DNA of 64,000 nucleotides from Micromonospora sp. WMMD1120 (lineage in GTDB: Bacteria; Actinomycetota; Actinomycetes; Mycobacteriales; Micromonosporaceae): positions 3,070,501-3,134,500 of the forward strand of contig NZ_JARUBO010000005.1 in NCBI RefSeq assembly GCF_029626235.1, in the 5' to 3' direction. The position numbers and the translations under genes were made by a program. Of the stretch, positions 24,206-33,091 are shown piece after piece (the stretch's first letter is position 1; the number at the start of each line of letters is the position of its first letter). Below the pieces are notes generated by a model that was given only the letters and a program-made list of their open reading frames with translations, did no database searches and was not told the origin of the DNA.

Positions 24206-24439
24206 GGGGCCGGGGCCGGGGCCGGGGTTGGGGCCGGGGTTGGGGTTGGGGTCGGGGCCGGGGTGGGGTGGGGTGGGTCTGGTTGGGGCGGGTGGGGGGG
24301 GCGTTGTGGGGGCGCTTTGGCGGCGTTTGACCGCCACACGCCGGTAGGGCACAGACAACGCTACCCAGCGTGGTTAGCATCCGCCGCAGCGTGCACCCGA
24401 GCGACCCGTCGGTGTGCGCCTGACGGACAGGAGGCGCCG

Positions 24440-25210
24440 GTGGCGAACGAGGCGTTGCGGGTGGCAATGGCGGAGGCGGGGGAGACTGTCGAGTCACTTG
24501 CCGCGCAGGTGAGCGTCGATCCCAAAACGGCTGGGCGGTGGCTTGCCACCGGGAGCGTTCCTCATCCGCGTACCCGGATCGCGGTGGCCCGGATCCTCGG
24601 CCGGGACGCGGCCGACCTCTGGCCTGAGCCGTTTCGCCGCCGGGACCTGCCGTGGTTCCGGCCGTGGGCCGAGCTGGAGCAGGACGCCACCGGCTTCCGG
24701 TGGTATGAGCCGTCGCTCGTGCCGGGCCTGCTCCAGACCGAGGGATACGCGCGGGCGGTGCTCAACACCGGCGGGCTGGTCGCACCGTCCGAGGTGGACC
24801 TCATCGTGGCCGGCCGCCTCGAACGGCAGGCGGTCCTGGGCCGCGATGACCCGCCGCAGCTCGTGGTGGTGATCGACGAGGTGGTGCTGCGTCGACTGGT
24901 CGGCGACCGCGCCGTGATGGCCGGGCAGTTGGCCCACCTGGCGGTGGTCGCGGAGTGGGAACACGTGCAGGTCCGCGTCATCCCGGCCGACGGCCCGTGG
25001 CACACCGGCCTGGCCGGCCCCTTCGTGCTGGGCCGCCTGCCCGACGGGACGGAATTGGCCTATCTCGACAACCAGCTCCGCGGCCAGGTCGTGACCGATC
25101 CCGTCGACGTGGCTAGCCTGGGACGCAGGTGGGAGAGTGTCGCCGGCGAGGCGTTACCGCAACGCCGGTCGACCGAGCTGATCAGGGAAGTGGCCACGAC
25201 ATGGACATGA
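24440..25210 (+). CDS. XRE-family regulator with DUF5753 domain
   Basis: A 256-residue DNA-binding protein. Residues 1-55 form a Cro/CI-type helix-turn-helix (ESLAAQVSVDPKTAGRWLAT). From about 75 to 245 it carries the DUF5753 sensor region, with the typical WYEPSLVPGLLQTEGYARAVL opening. Such proteins pair with a small DUF397 partner encoded next door and control development or antibiotic production in streptomycetes (WhiJ-type systems). GTG 24440 has GAGG 6 nt upstream. The frame runs further upstream through the G-rich tract, which is not coding. It overlaps the DUF397 gene. Confidence 0.9.
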   Translation: MANEALRVAMAEAGETVESLAAQVSVDPKTAGRWLATGSVPHPRTRIAVARILGRDAADLWPEPFRRRDLPWFRPWAELEQDATGFRWYEPSLVPGLLQTEGYARAVLNTGGLVAPSEVDLIVAGRLERQAVLGRDDPPQLVVVIDEVVLRRLVGDRAVMAGQLAHLAVVAEWEHVQVRVIPADGPWHTGLAGPFVLGRLPDGTELAYLDNQLRGQVVTDPVDVASLGRRWESVAGEALPQRRSTELIREVATTWT

Positions 25211-25401
25211 CCGAAGCCCGCTGGCGCACCGCGACCCGCAGCAGCAACAACGGCGGTGCCTGTGTCGAGGTGGCCGACAACCTGCCCGGTCGGGTGCTGG
25301 TGCGCGACAGCAAAGACCCCGACGGCGGCGCCCTGACCTTCCCGCCGGCCGCGTGGAGGTCCTTCGTCGAGGCCGTCCGATCACCGACCCCCGGCCGCTG
25401 A
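25201..25401 (+). CDS. DUF397 protein, partner of the XRE regulator
   Basis: A 66-residue DUF397 protein: ARWRTATRSSNNGGACVEVA, then VLVRDSKDPDGGALTFPPAAW and a short helix. In WhiJ-type pairs the DUF397 protein binds or restrains the DUF5753 regulator, a toxin/antitoxin-like arrangement. The gene overlaps the regulator's end. ATG 25201 or ATG 25207 (ATGA overlap) could be used; AGGGAAG upstream suits either. Confidence 0.85.
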   Translation: MDMTEARWRTATRSSNNGGACVEVADNLPGRVLVRDSKDPDGGALTFPPAAWRSFVEAVRSPTPGR

Positions 25402-25517
25402 GCACAGCGCCGCTGAGCCCCGCGCCCCTGACCTGCGGCCGCTGAGCGCAGCCCCGCTGAGCGCAGCCCCGCTGAGCCCGGCGCGCCTGACCCACGGCCG
25501 CTGAGCACAGCGCCGCT
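25398..25517. repeat. 15-bp imperfect tandem repeat
   Basis: Units of the form CCGCTGAGCGCAGCC recur about every 15 bp across 25398-25517, two of them exact neighbours and the others diverged. Because each unit contains TGA, it is not coding. It lies directly after the DUF397 stop and leads into palindrome C. It is part of a 394-nt gap before the transporter operon. Confidence 0.6.
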
Positions 25518-25592
25518 GATCCACTCGGGTTCAAGGAAACCGCGGTATCCGAGGCCCCTGCAGGGCCCGCTTTCCTGAAAACCGAGTGGATC
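25518..25592. repeat. Palindrome family C/D, copy at 25.5 kb
   Basis: GATCCACTCGGGTTCAAGGA+AA (25518-25539) faces its complement at 25571-25592 with two mismatches. The arms match those of the 79-nt repeats at 45115 and 45900, so all three are one family. From 25593 to 25795 the gap is C-rich and then holds the transporter promoter region, where no clear hexamers stand out. Confidence 0.85.
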
Positions 25593-25795
25593 TAGCCCCC
25601 GCCCCGCCCGGCCGCCTGCCCCGACCCGCCCCGCCCGGACAAGACCGACCCGCCTCGACCGGACCGGCGTCGCGTACGGGAGCGCAGCGTCACCGACCAC
25701 TCCACGGATGGCGACGGGCTGGCCCCGTTGGTGTGCTCGTGCTTGGGGTTTGCCATCGTGTCAGGCGTCCACGGCACCGACCCTGAGGAATCGTC

Positions 25796-27043
25796 ATGCG
25801 CGCGCCCCTCCGGCCCTTCTCCCGGCGTGCACTGCTCACCGGCACTCTCGGCTCAACCGCGCTGCTCACCACCGGCGGCGGCCTCGCCACCGGCAGCCTC
25901 GCCACCGGCGGCAGTCTCGCCCTCGGTGGTCTCGCGATCGGCGGTCTGGCCGGCTGCGGCACCAGGGGCGCCCAGCAGACCGAGGCCGGCTGCGTCAGCG
26001 AGGACCTGTCCGGCACGGAGAAGACGCTCGCCTTCTCCAACTGGCCGCAGTACCTGGACGTGGACGAGAGGGACGAGTCCCGCCGACCCACCCTCGACGA
26101 GTTCGTCAGCAGGAGTGGCATCGAGGTTCGCTACACCGAGGACATCAACGACAACAACGAGTTCTTCGGCAAGGTGCGGAACCAGCTCGCCGCCTGCCAG
26201 AGCACCGACCGGGACATCATCGTGCTGAGCGACTGGATGGCGGCCCGGATGATCCGACTCGGCTGGGTCCAGAAGCTCGACCCGGCGAAGATTCCCAACG
26301 TACGGGCGAACCTGTTGCCGTCGCTGCGGGACCGCACCTACGACGCCGAGAGCCGGATCGCGATCCCGTGGCAGTGCGGCCTGGCCGGGTTGGCGTACAA
26401 CGGCAACGTCACCACTGAGGTGCGGACGGTCGACGAGCTGCTGACCCGCCCCGACCTCAAGGGCAGGGTGACGGCGCTCAGCGAGATGCGCGACACGATG
26501 GGGCTGCTGCTCGGCGCGAACGGGCACGATCCGGCCAACTTCACGCCGGCCCAGTTCGACGACGCGCTCGCCAAGCTCAAGAGGGCCGTGGACTCCGGGC
26601 AGATTCGCAGGTTCACCGGCAACGACTACGCGCCGGAGCTGGCCAAGGGGGACATCGCCGCGTGCATCGGCTGGTCCGGGGACGTCATCCAACTGGCCGG
26701 TGAGGACGCCCGGGTCCGGTTCGTCGCGCCCGACTCCGGGGTGCTGCTGTACAGCGACGACATGTTGGTGCCCAACCGGGCCACCCACCGGGGCAACGCC
26801 GAGGCGCTCATCGACTACTACTACGAGCCGGCGGTCGCCGCGAAGCTCGCCGCGTACGTCAACTACATCTGCCCGGTGCAGGGCGCCCAGGCCGAGATGG
26901 AGAAGATCGACCCGGAGCTGGCGGCCAATCCGTTGATCTTCCCGGACGAGGCGCTGCTGGCGAAGTCCACGATGTTCATGGCCCTGGACGAGAAGCAGGA
27001 ACGGGAGTACGAAAGCAAGTTCCAGCAGGTCATCGGAGCGTGA
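25796..27043 (+). CDS. Spermidine/putrescine-type ABC transporter binding lipoprotein
   Basis: A 415-residue PotD/PotF-like extracellular solute-binding protein. The N-terminus has a twin-arginine signal (FSRRALLTG), an unusually long Gly/Thr/Leu-rich repeat and the lipobox LAGC with the lipidated Cys at 54. The mature part opens LAFSNWPQYLDVDERDESRR, as in polyamine binders (NWxxYI). ACIGWSGDVIQL and LVPNRATHRGNAEALIDYYY follow in the C-terminal lobe. Ligand could be a polyamine or a related amine. ATG 25796 follows TGAGGAA. It is the first gene of a four-gene operon with GTGA overlaps. Confidence 0.9.
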   Translation: MRAPLRPFSRRALLTGTLGSTALLTTGGGLATGSLATGGSLALGGLAIGGLAGCGTRGAQQTEAGCVSEDLSGTEKTLAFSNWPQYLDVDERDESRRPTLDEFVSRSGIEVRYTEDINDNNEFFGKVRNQLAACQSTDRDIIVLSDWMAARMIRLGWVQKLDPAKIPNVRANLLPSLRDRTYDAESRIAIPWQCGLAGLAYNGNVTTEVRTVDELLTRPDLKGRVTALSEMRDTMGLLLGANGHDPANFTPAQFDDALAKLKRAVDSGQIRRFTGNDYAPELAKGDIAACIGWSGDVIQLAGEDARVRFVAPDSGVLLYSDDMLVPNRATHRGNAEALIDYYYEPAVAAKLAAYVNYICPVQGAQAEMEKIDPELAANPLIFPDEALLAKSTMFMALDEKQEREYESKFQQVIGA

Positions 27044-28146
27044 CCGGAATGGTGCGCGAGACCCCCGGCGGCGACCTGCGGCTGGTCGACCTCACCAAAC
27101 GGTTCGGCGTCGTGCCCGCTGTCGACGGCCTCGGCCTGACCGTCCGGGAGGGCTCGTTCTTCGCCCTGCTCGGCGCGTCCGGCTGCGGCAAGACCACCAC
27201 CCTGCGGATGGTCGCCGGCCTGGAGGCGCCGACCAGTGGTCGGGTGCTGCTCGGCGACCGGGACATCACCGGGTTGCGACCGTACCGGCGACCGGTGAAC
27301 ACCGTGTTCCAGAGTTACGCGCTCTTCCCGCACCTCACCGTCTTCGAGAACGTCGCGTTCGGGCTGCGTCGGCGCGGCATCCGTCCGGTCCACGACGAGG
27401 TCACCCGGATGCTGTCGTTGGTGCAGCTCGACGCTTACCTCGACCGCCGTCCCGCGCAGCTCTCCGGCGGCCAGCAGCAACGGGTCGCGCTGGCCCGCGC
27501 GCTGGTCAACCGTCCGCAGGTGCTCCTGCTCGACGAGCCGCTGGGCGCGCTCGACCTGACCCTGCGCCGGCGGATGCAGGTCGAGCTGAAGCGCATCCAG
27601 ACCGAGGTCGGCGTCACCTTCGTCCACGTCACCCACGACCAGGAGGAGGCCATGAGCATGGCCGACACGGTAGCGGTGATGAACGCCGGCCGGATCGAGC
27701 AGCAGGGCTCCCCGGCCGACATCTACGAGTTTCCCGCCACCGCGTTCGTCGCGAACTTCCTCGGCCAGTCCAACCTGCTCGACGGCGAGGCCACCGGCGT
27801 CAGTGGCGGCGACGTCGCGGTGACGGCGCACGGCGCGCGCTTCTCGGTGCCCGCCGGCCGCTGCCGGGCCGAGCACGGTCCGGTCCAGCTGGGGGTACGC
27901 CCGGAGAAGCTGCGTCTGGTCGGCTCCGCCGACCAGGTGCCCGTGGGGCATCAGCACGTCACCGGAGTCGTCACCGATGCCTCGTACCTGGGGGTCAGCA
28001 CCCAGTACCTGCTGCGCACCGGCTGGGGCGCCGAGCTGTCGGTGTTCGCCGCCAACAGCGGCGCGGCGACGCCGATGCCGGTCGGCAGCACCGCTGTGGC
28101 GCACTGGGATCCACGGCACGCCTTCCTGCTGCGTGCGTCGTCGTGA
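27040..28146 (+). CDS. Polyamine-type ABC transporter ATP-binding protein
   Basis: A 368-residue PotA-like ATPase that powers uptake through the two permeases encoded next. Walker A is LGASGCGKTTT (about residues 47-57). The Q-loop FQSYALFPH, the signature LSGGQQQRVALARAL, Walker B LLLDEPLGALD and the switch His in HVTHDQEEAM are all present. Residues 245-368 form the TOBE-type regulatory domain (VQLGVRPEKLRL). GTG 27040 overlaps the lipoprotein stop (GTGA), and its own stop overlaps the next GTG. No residue expected of an active ATPase is missing. Confidence 0.94.
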   Translation: MTGMVRETPGGDLRLVDLTKRFGVVPAVDGLGLTVREGSFFALLGASGCGKTTTLRMVAGLEAPTSGRVLLGDRDITGLRPYRRPVNTVFQSYALFPHLTVFENVAFGLRRRGIRPVHDEVTRMLSLVQLDAYLDRRPAQLSGGQQQRVALARALVNRPQVLLLDEPLGALDLTLRRRMQVELKRIQTEVGVTFVHVTHDQEEAMSMADTVAVMNAGRIEQQGSPADIYEFPATAFVANFLGQSNLLDGEATGVSGGDVAVTAHGARFSVPAGRCRAEHGPVQLGVRPEKLRLVGSADQVPVGHQHVTGVVTDASYLGVSTQYLLRTGWGAELSVFAANSGAATPMPVGSTAVAHWDPRHAFLLRASS

Positions 28147-29000
28147 CCCGACCGGCCCGGAGCCGTCTCCTGCCGTACCTCCTGCTGCTGCCCGGTGCGG
28201 CCTGGCTGCTGCTCTTCTTCGGCGTGCCGCTGGCCCAGCTCGCGGCGGCCAGCCTGTACGACAGCAGCGGCTCACTCGCCACCGGCTACGCGATGACCTG
28301 GGCGTTCGGCAACTACCCGGACGTGGTGCAGGCGTACTGGCCGCAGTTCCTGCGCTCGTTCGGCTACGCCGGGTTGGCGCTGGTGCTGGCGCTGCTGCTG
28401 GGCTACCCGTTGGCGTACGCCATCGCGCTGAAGTCCGGCCGGTGGCGGAACCTGCTGCTGGTCTGCGTCGTCGCGCCGATGTTCACCAGCTTCCTGGTCC
28501 GCACACTGGCCTGGAAGACGATCCTGTCGGACAGCGGCGCGCTGGTGGGCTTCCTGCGTGACGTACACCTGCTCGCCCCGGACGGCCGGCTGCTGGCGAC
28601 ACCGTTCGCGGTGGTGCTCGGCCTGACCTACAACTTCCTGCCGTTCCTGGTGTTGCCGCTGTACGCGAGCCTGGAGCGGCTGGACCGTCGGCTGCTGGAG
28701 GCGGCCGCCGACCTGTACGCGAGCGGGGCGCAGGCGTTCCGTCGGGTGACACTGCCGCTGTCCCGCCCCGGCCTGGTCGCCGGCATGCTGCTGTTCTTCA
28801 TTCCGGCCAGCGGCGACTACATCAATGCGGAGCTGCTGGGCACCCCGAACGAATACATGATCGGCAACGTCATCGACTCGGCGTTCCTGGTCCGGTTGGA
28901 CTACCCGCAGGGCGCGGCGCTGTCCTTCCTGCTGATGGCGGTGATCCTGGTCGTGGTCGTCGGCTACCTGCGCCGGGTCGGCCCGGAGGAGGTCCGGTGA
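28143..29000 (+). CDS. Polyamine-type ABC transporter permease, PotB-like
   Basis: A 285-residue inner-membrane permease with six predicted helices. The coupling loop EAAADLYASGAQAFRRVTLPL (about 180-205) is the EAA motif that docks onto the ATPase. YLLLLPGAAWLLLFFGVPLA is the first helix, and LAYAIALKSGRWRNLLLVCVVAPMF is typical of PotB. The 20-residue N-terminus is short and basic. GTG 28143 overlaps the ATPase stop. It works as a heterodimer with the following permease. Confidence 0.92.
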   Translation: MTRPARSRLLPYLLLLPGAAWLLLFFGVPLAQLAAASLYDSSGSLATGYAMTWAFGNYPDVVQAYWPQFLRSFGYAGLALVLALLLGYPLAYAIALKSGRWRNLLLVCVVAPMFTSFLVRTLAWKTILSDSGALVGFLRDVHLLAPDGRLLATPFAVVLGLTYNFLPFLVLPLYASLERLDRRLLEAAADLYASGAQAFRRVTLPLSRPGLVAGMLLFFIPASGDYINAELLGTPNEYMIGNVIDSAFLVRLDYPQGAALSFLLMAVILVVVVGYLRRVGPEEVR

Positions 29001-29016
29001 GCGCGAGGGGGCTCGG

Positions 29017-29880
29017 GTGAGGGTGTCGCGCTGGTTGGCGGACCGCTGGGTGCTGGTCGTGGCGCTGCTGGTGCTCGGCTACCTGGCGCTGCCGATCCTC
29101 GTGGTGGCGGCGCTGTCGTTCAACCGGCCGTCCAGCCGGCTGTCGTACGACTTCAACGAGTTCACGCTGGACAACTGGCGGCGACCGTGTGCCACCTCAG
29201 ACATGTGCGACGCCGTGCTCCGCAGCGTGCAGATCGGCTTCCTCGCCACAGTGGCCGCCACGTTGCTCGGCACGCTGATGGCGTTCGCGTTGGTCCGGCA
29301 CCGCTTCCGTGGCCGGTCCGGCATCAACGCGCTGGTCGTCCTGCCGATGGCCACCCCGGAGGTGGTGCTGGGCACGTCGCTGCTGGCGCTGTTCGTGTCC
29401 GCCGGGGTGCCGCAGGGCTTCTGGACCATCGTGATCGCACACGTGCTGTTCTGCGTGTCGTTCGTGGTGGTCACGGTGCGGGCGCGGCTGGCGGGAATGG
29501 ACCGGCGGCTGGAGGAGGCCGCCATGGACCTGTACGCCACCGAGTGGCAGACCTTCCGGCGGATCACGCTGCCGTTGGCGCTGCCCGGCATCGCCGCCGC
29601 CGCGCTGCTGTCGTTCTCGTTGAGCTTCGACGACTTCATCGTCACGAACTTCACCGCCGGCACCACCGTCACCTTCCCGATGTACGTCTGGGGCGCCGCC
29701 CAGCGCGGCATCCCACCCCAGGTGAACGTCGTCGGTACCGCGATGTTCGGCATCGCGTTGCTGCTGGTCGGCGTCGCCTCGCTGACCGGTCGGCGGGCCC
29801 GACCCGGTGCGGGCCGGCCCGCTGACGGCATCGCGACAGATCCGCCGCCACCGTTGGAGGCGCGGTCGCGTACCCCATAG
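29017..29880 (+). CDS. Polyamine-type ABC transporter permease, PotC-like
   Basis: A 287-residue second permease with six helices. LGYLALPILVVAALSFNRPS starts it, as in PotC (SFN motif). The EAA loop reads EAAMDLYATEWQTFRRITLPL (about 165-185), followed by FDDFIVTNFTAGTTVTFPMYV, a strong PotC signature. GTG 29017 comes 16 nt after the previous stop, with GAGGGG upstream. The hydrophilic last 30 residues are Pro-rich. The operon ends here; 197 nt follow before the next gene. Confidence 0.92.
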   Translation: MRVSRWLADRWVLVVALLVLGYLALPILVVAALSFNRPSSRLSYDFNEFTLDNWRRPCATSDMCDAVLRSVQIGFLATVAATLLGTLMAFALVRHRFRGRSGINALVVLPMATPEVVLGTSLLALFVSAGVPQGFWTIVIAHVLFCVSFVVVTVRARLAGMDRRLEEAAMDLYATEWQTFRRITLPLALPGIAAAALLSFSLSFDDFIVTNFTAGTTVTFPMYVWGAAQRGIPPQVNVVGTAMFGIALLLVGVASLTGRRARPGAGRPADGIATDPPPPLEARSRTP

Positions 29881-30077
29881 GAATGTTGGGTTTTCGCGGG
29901 TTTTGTGGGTGCTGGCACCCGCCCTATCGGCCCCGGACGGTCGACCCGCAGGGCTGACCACGAATGTCGACTCGTCGCCGCCGGTAGCGCCACCGACCCT
30001 TCCGGCCGGGCGAAAGACGCAGGTGACGAGCGCGATGGCGGATATTGCGCACGGTGTTTGCGACGACACTCATCGCC

Positions 30078-30806
30078 GTGACGATGCAACCACCACAGAA
30101 TCTCCGACCGAACTGGTTCCGCCGAGCCAGCCCCGCCAGTCGGGCCGCCGTGATCCTCGGCTCGGTGGCCCTGTCGATCCTGTTGCTCTGCTGCACCGGC
30201 GCCGGCATCGTCGGCGCGCTCACCGACGAGCCGGAGCCCACCCGCACCGGCGCCGCAGCCGAGCAGGCGCAGCAGCCCATCGTGGCGGCGTCCACCGAGC
30301 CGACCGAGGAGACTCCCACACCGGCGGCGTCGCCGGAGGCCGTACCCTCCGACGCCCCGCCGCCGTCCGCCCCGCCGCCGTCCGCCGCCGCACCCGTCGT
30401 GCGGGTGACGACGGTGACGGAGAAGACCACCATCAGGTACGCCGAGCGGACCGTGCAGGACTCCTCGTTGGCCGAGGGCAAGCGCGTCGTCCGGACGAAG
30501 GGTGTGAACGGCATGCGCACCCTGACGTACGAGGTCACCACCACGGACGGCGTGCGGACGGCCAAGAAGCTGGTCACCTCGACGGTGACGAAGCGGCCGG
30601 TGACCCAGGTCGTCGCCGTCGGCACCAAGAAGCCACAGGCGTCCAGGTGCGACCCGAACTACAGCGGCTGCGTCCCGGTCGCCAGCGACGTCGACTGCGC
30701 CGGCGGCAGCGGCAACGGCCCGGCCTACGTCAGCGGCGTCGTCAAGGTCATCGGCACCGACATCTACGACCTGGACCGCGACAACGACGGCTACGGCTGC
30801 GACTAG
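30078..30806 (+). CDS. Membrane-anchored G5-domain protein with Excalibur-like C-terminus
   Basis: A 242-residue envelope protein. One membrane anchor lies at about residues 18-40 (VILGSVALSILLLCCTGAG). A Pro/Ala/Thr-rich stalk follows (60-115). A G5 domain spans 118-190 (VTTVTEKTTIRYAERTVQDS), a fold that binds N-acetylglucosamine-containing wall polymers. The end DIYDLDRDNDGYGCD with DCAGG matches the calcium-binding Excalibur motif. Similar proteins act with secreted nucleases or resuscitation factors. The start may be GTG 30078 or ATG 30084; no ribosome site is evident. The stop is followed by a tandem repeat and palindrome A copy 2. Confidence 0.82.
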   Translation: MTMQPPQNLRPNWFRRASPASRAAVILGSVALSILLLCCTGAGIVGALTDEPEPTRTGAAAEQAQQPIVAASTEPTEETPTPAASPEAVPSDAPPPSAPPPSAAAPVVRVTTVTEKTTIRYAERTVQDSSLAEGKRVVRTKGVNGMRTLTYEVTTTDGVRTAKKLVTSTVTKRPVTQVVAVGTKKPQASRCDPNYSGCVPVASDVDCAGGSGNGPAYVSGVVKVIGTDIYDLDRDNDGYGCD

Positions 30807-30840
30807 CCCCCGCGCCCTCGCGTCCCTGGTCCCTGGTCCC

Positions 30841-30900
30841 CGCGTCCCTGGTCCCCGCGTCCCTGGTCCCCGCGTCCCTGGTCCCCGCGTCCCCGGTCCC
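30841..30900. repeat. 15-bp C-rich tandem repeat before palindrome A2
   Basis: Four exact units CGCGTCCCTGGTCCC occupy 30841-30900, preceded by a partial fifth from 30820. This array forms the C-rich flank of palindrome A copy 2, directly after a stop codon. Confidence 0.9.
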
Positions 30901-30976
30901 CCGCGATCTTGCACTTTCTGTGTTCTTTTTTTCTCGCATAAAGGGCATAACGTCGACAGGAAGTGCAAGATCGCGG
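30901..30976. repeat. Palindrome family A, copy 2
   Basis: GATCTTGCACTTTCTG (30905-30920) faces CAGGAAGTGCAAGATC (30957-30972), extended outward by CCGC/GCGG. The loop contains GCATAAAGGG, close to GCATAAGGGG in copy 1. A G-rich tract of GGGGGCCAAGG units follows (30974-31060). The 377-nt gap holds nothing else recognisable. Confidence 0.92.
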
Positions 30977-31183
30977 GGGCCAAGGAGGGGCCAAGGGCGG
31001 GGGCCAAGGGCGGGGGCCAAGGAGGGGCCAAGGAGGGGGCCAAGGGCGGGGAGCGGGGGTGGGGCGGGGTGGGCTTGTAGCACGGGGGGTGGGGGTGGCG
31101 GGGGTTGTCCACAGGTCTGTTTGTTGTCCACAGGTGGGGCCGGCGGGGCTGTTCTTCGGGGCGGTGTTCGGCAGCCTGCCGCC

Positions 31184-32029
31184 ATGGCTACTCAGTTGTG
31201 GCGCACCGACGCGCTGATGCGGGAGCTCACCGTCGGGCGACTACGCACCCGGCTCGGTCGCGAGGAGCTGTTCCGGGTGCGCAGAGGCATCTACGCCGAT
31301 CAGGTCTGTGGTGACGACGACGTGCTTCGGGCGTTGCTGCTCCGGCTGCCCGACGGGGCGATGTTGGCACGGCAGAGCGCCGCCCGCCGGCACGGGTTCG
31401 GTGTGCTGAGGGAGGATCTGGTCCATATTCACCTGCCTGCCGAGGTGTGGAAGCCCCGGCTGCCCGGTGTGGTCGTACACCGGTCGGTTTTGCCTGTGCG
31501 GCCCGTGTACGTCGGCGGCCTGCCCTGCGTGCCGGCGGCGCGCTGTGCCGTTGAGCTGGCCCGCGCTGTACGACGGCTCGACGCCCTGCCGGTCCTCGAT
31601 GCCGCGCTCCGGTCCGGGGTGGTCACCCGGGACGAGCTGCTGGCGGAGGCCGCGGCGCACGACGGTCTGCGTGGCGTACGGCAGGTGCGGCAGCTCATAC
31701 CCCTGGCGGACGGCCGGGCGGAGTGTCGGCAGGAGAGCCAACTGCGGCTGATCCTGATCGACGGCAGGTTGCCTCCACCTGAGCCGCAGTTGTGGGTGAT
31801 GGACCGCCAGGGGATCCCGCTGTACCGGCTGGACCTGGGTTATCGCGAGCGTCGGATCGGCATCGAGTACGACGGGCTGTCGCACCTGAATCGTGAACGC
31901 CTCGGGCGGGACCGGGAGCGGGTCAACTGGCTGGCCGCGGCCGGCTGGAGGATGCGGTACTTCACCGACCGCGACCTCTACCGCCGTCCCCATCACATCA
32001 CCGCAACGATCCGCACCGCCCTCGGCTGA
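31184..32029 (+). CDS. AbiEi-antitoxin-like/DUF559 nuclease-fold protein
   Basis: A 281-residue protein of a type common in actinobacteria. Residues 10-60 resemble an AbiEi-type winged helix (RLRTRLGREELFRVRRGIYA). The middle, VVVHRSVLPVRPVYVGGLPCVPAARCAVELAR, is the linker seen in these proteins. Residues 205-280 resemble the DUF559/Vsr-like nuclease fold: YRLDLGYRERRIGIEYDGLS then RDRERVNWLAAAGWRMRYFT. The D and E of the core (LDLGY, IEYDG) are kept, so nuclease activity is possible but untested. ATG 31184 follows a G-rich tract; no ribosome site is clear. It is bracketed by palindromes A2 and A3. Confidence 0.85.
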   Translation: MATQLWRTDALMRELTVGRLRTRLGREELFRVRRGIYADQVCGDDDVLRALLLRLPDGAMLARQSAARRHGFGVLREDLVHIHLPAEVWKPRLPGVVVHRSVLPVRPVYVGGLPCVPAARCAVELARAVRRLDALPVLDAALRSGVVTRDELLAEAAAHDGLRGVRQVRQLIPLADGRAECRQESQLRLILIDGRLPPPEPQLWVMDRQGIPLYRLDLGYRERRIGIEYDGLSHLNRERLGRDRERVNWLAAAGWRMRYFTDRDLYRRPHHITATIRTALG

Positions 32030-32110
32030 TCCCCACCCGCCCCGAACCCCCACGCCCCCGGATCCAACCTGGCCGCTGCGGCTCACCCTGCCGCCCTCCC
32101 TCACCTCGTC

Positions 32111-32178
32111 GATCTTGCACTTGCTGTTGGTTATTCGTACTGAATTGCGCCTTATGTGAGCACCGAAAGTGCAAGATC
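32111..32178. repeat. Palindrome family A, copy 3
   Basis: GATCTTGCACTTGCTG (32111-32126) faces CCGAAAGTGCAAGATC (32163-32178). The conserved loop word CATAAGG appears on the minus strand, so this copy is inverted relative to copy 2. A C-rich tract (32040-32070) precedes it and a long G-rich tract (32180-32285) follows. The 396-nt gap ends with the response-regulator promoter region. Confidence 0.9.
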
Positions 32179-32425
32179 GCGCGGGGCGAGGGCGGGGGGC
32201 GAGGGCGGGGTGGGGTGGGGGCGGGGCGGGGGCGGGGTGGGGCGGGGGCGGGGTGGGGTGGGGTGGGGTGGGGTGGGGTGGGCACGAAGCCGGCGCGGGT
32301 CTGGCTGGGGATGGTTTGCCCGTCGGACAGCCCCGTGGAGGATGGCTGCGGCGGGTGCTTACAGAACCCTTAACCCGGGCCTGCCACGGTATGCCCGGCA
32401 AGCCGATCTCGGGGGAGCGGACAAC

Positions 32426-33091
32426 GTGCGGGTGCTGGTGGCGGACGACGAACGGTTGTTGGCGGACATGGTGGCCGAAGGGCTGCGTCGCCTGTCGATG
32501 GCCGTCGACGTCTGCTACGACGGGGACGGCGCGCTGGAGCGGGTCGGGGTGCACCGCTACGACGTCGCGGTGCTGGACCGGGACATGCCCGGGCACACCG
32601 GGGACGAGGTGTGTCGCAGCATCGCCGACTCGCAGGTCGGCACCCGGGTGCTGCTGCTCACCGCGGCGGCCGGCATCCGGGACCGGGTGGAGGGGCTCGG
32701 TCTCGGCGCTGACGACTACCTGACCAAGCCGTTCGCCTTCGCCGAACTGGTGGCCCGGGTGCAGGCGCTCGGCCGCCGCTCCACCCCGGCGCTGCCCCCG
32801 GTGCTCAGCCGGGACGGCCTGGCGCTCGACGTGGGCCGGCACGTGGCCACCCGGGACGGCCGCCCGCTCGCGTTGAGCCCGAAGGAGTTCGCGGTGCTGC
32901 ACGTGCTGCTGCGGGCGGACGGGCAGGTGGTGAGCGCCGAGGAGTTGCTGGAGCAGGCGTGGGACGAGTTCGCCGATCCGTTCACCAACGCCGTACGGGT
33001 CACCGTCATGACCCTGCGCAAGAAGCTCGGTGACCCCGCGATCATCCACACCGTGCCGAAGGCCGGCTACCGCATCGGCGGCCCGGCGTGA
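32426..33091 (+). CDS. OmpR-family response regulator
   Basis: A 221-residue two-component regulator. The receiver domain (1-115) has the acidic pocket DDE at 7-9, phospho-acceptor D51 (VAVLDRDMPG), T75-type LLTA and the K in YLTKPF. The C-terminal winged helix (125-218) has LSPKEFAVLHVLLRADGQ, then VRVTVMTLRKKLGDPAIIHTV and GYRIGG, typical of OmpR DNA-binding domains. GTG 32426 follows GGGGGAG. The longer frame to 32156 crosses the G-rich tract and is not used. The stop overlaps the sensor kinase start. The pair sits directly before the van-like genes. Confidence 0.93.
   Translation: MRVLVADDERLLADMVAEGLRRLSMAVDVCYDGDGALERVGVHRYDVAVLDRDMPGHTGDEVCRSIADSQVGTRVLLLTAAAGIRDRVEGLGLGADDYLTKPFAFAELVARVQALGRRSTPALPPVLSRDGLALDVGRHVATRDGRPLALSPKEFAVLHVLLRADGQVVSAEELLEQAWDEFADPFTNAVRVTVMTLRKKLGDPAIIHTVPKAGYRIGGPA

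Noticed and set aside
24146..24439. N-terminal extension of the XRE regulator
   Set aside because: It would translate the family B palindrome and a G-rich tract into Gly/Val repeats.
32180..32285. G-rich tract as a stand-alone G-quadruplex regulator of the two-component genes
   Set aside because: Possible, but the tract is explained as the G-flank common to all family A/B palindromes.
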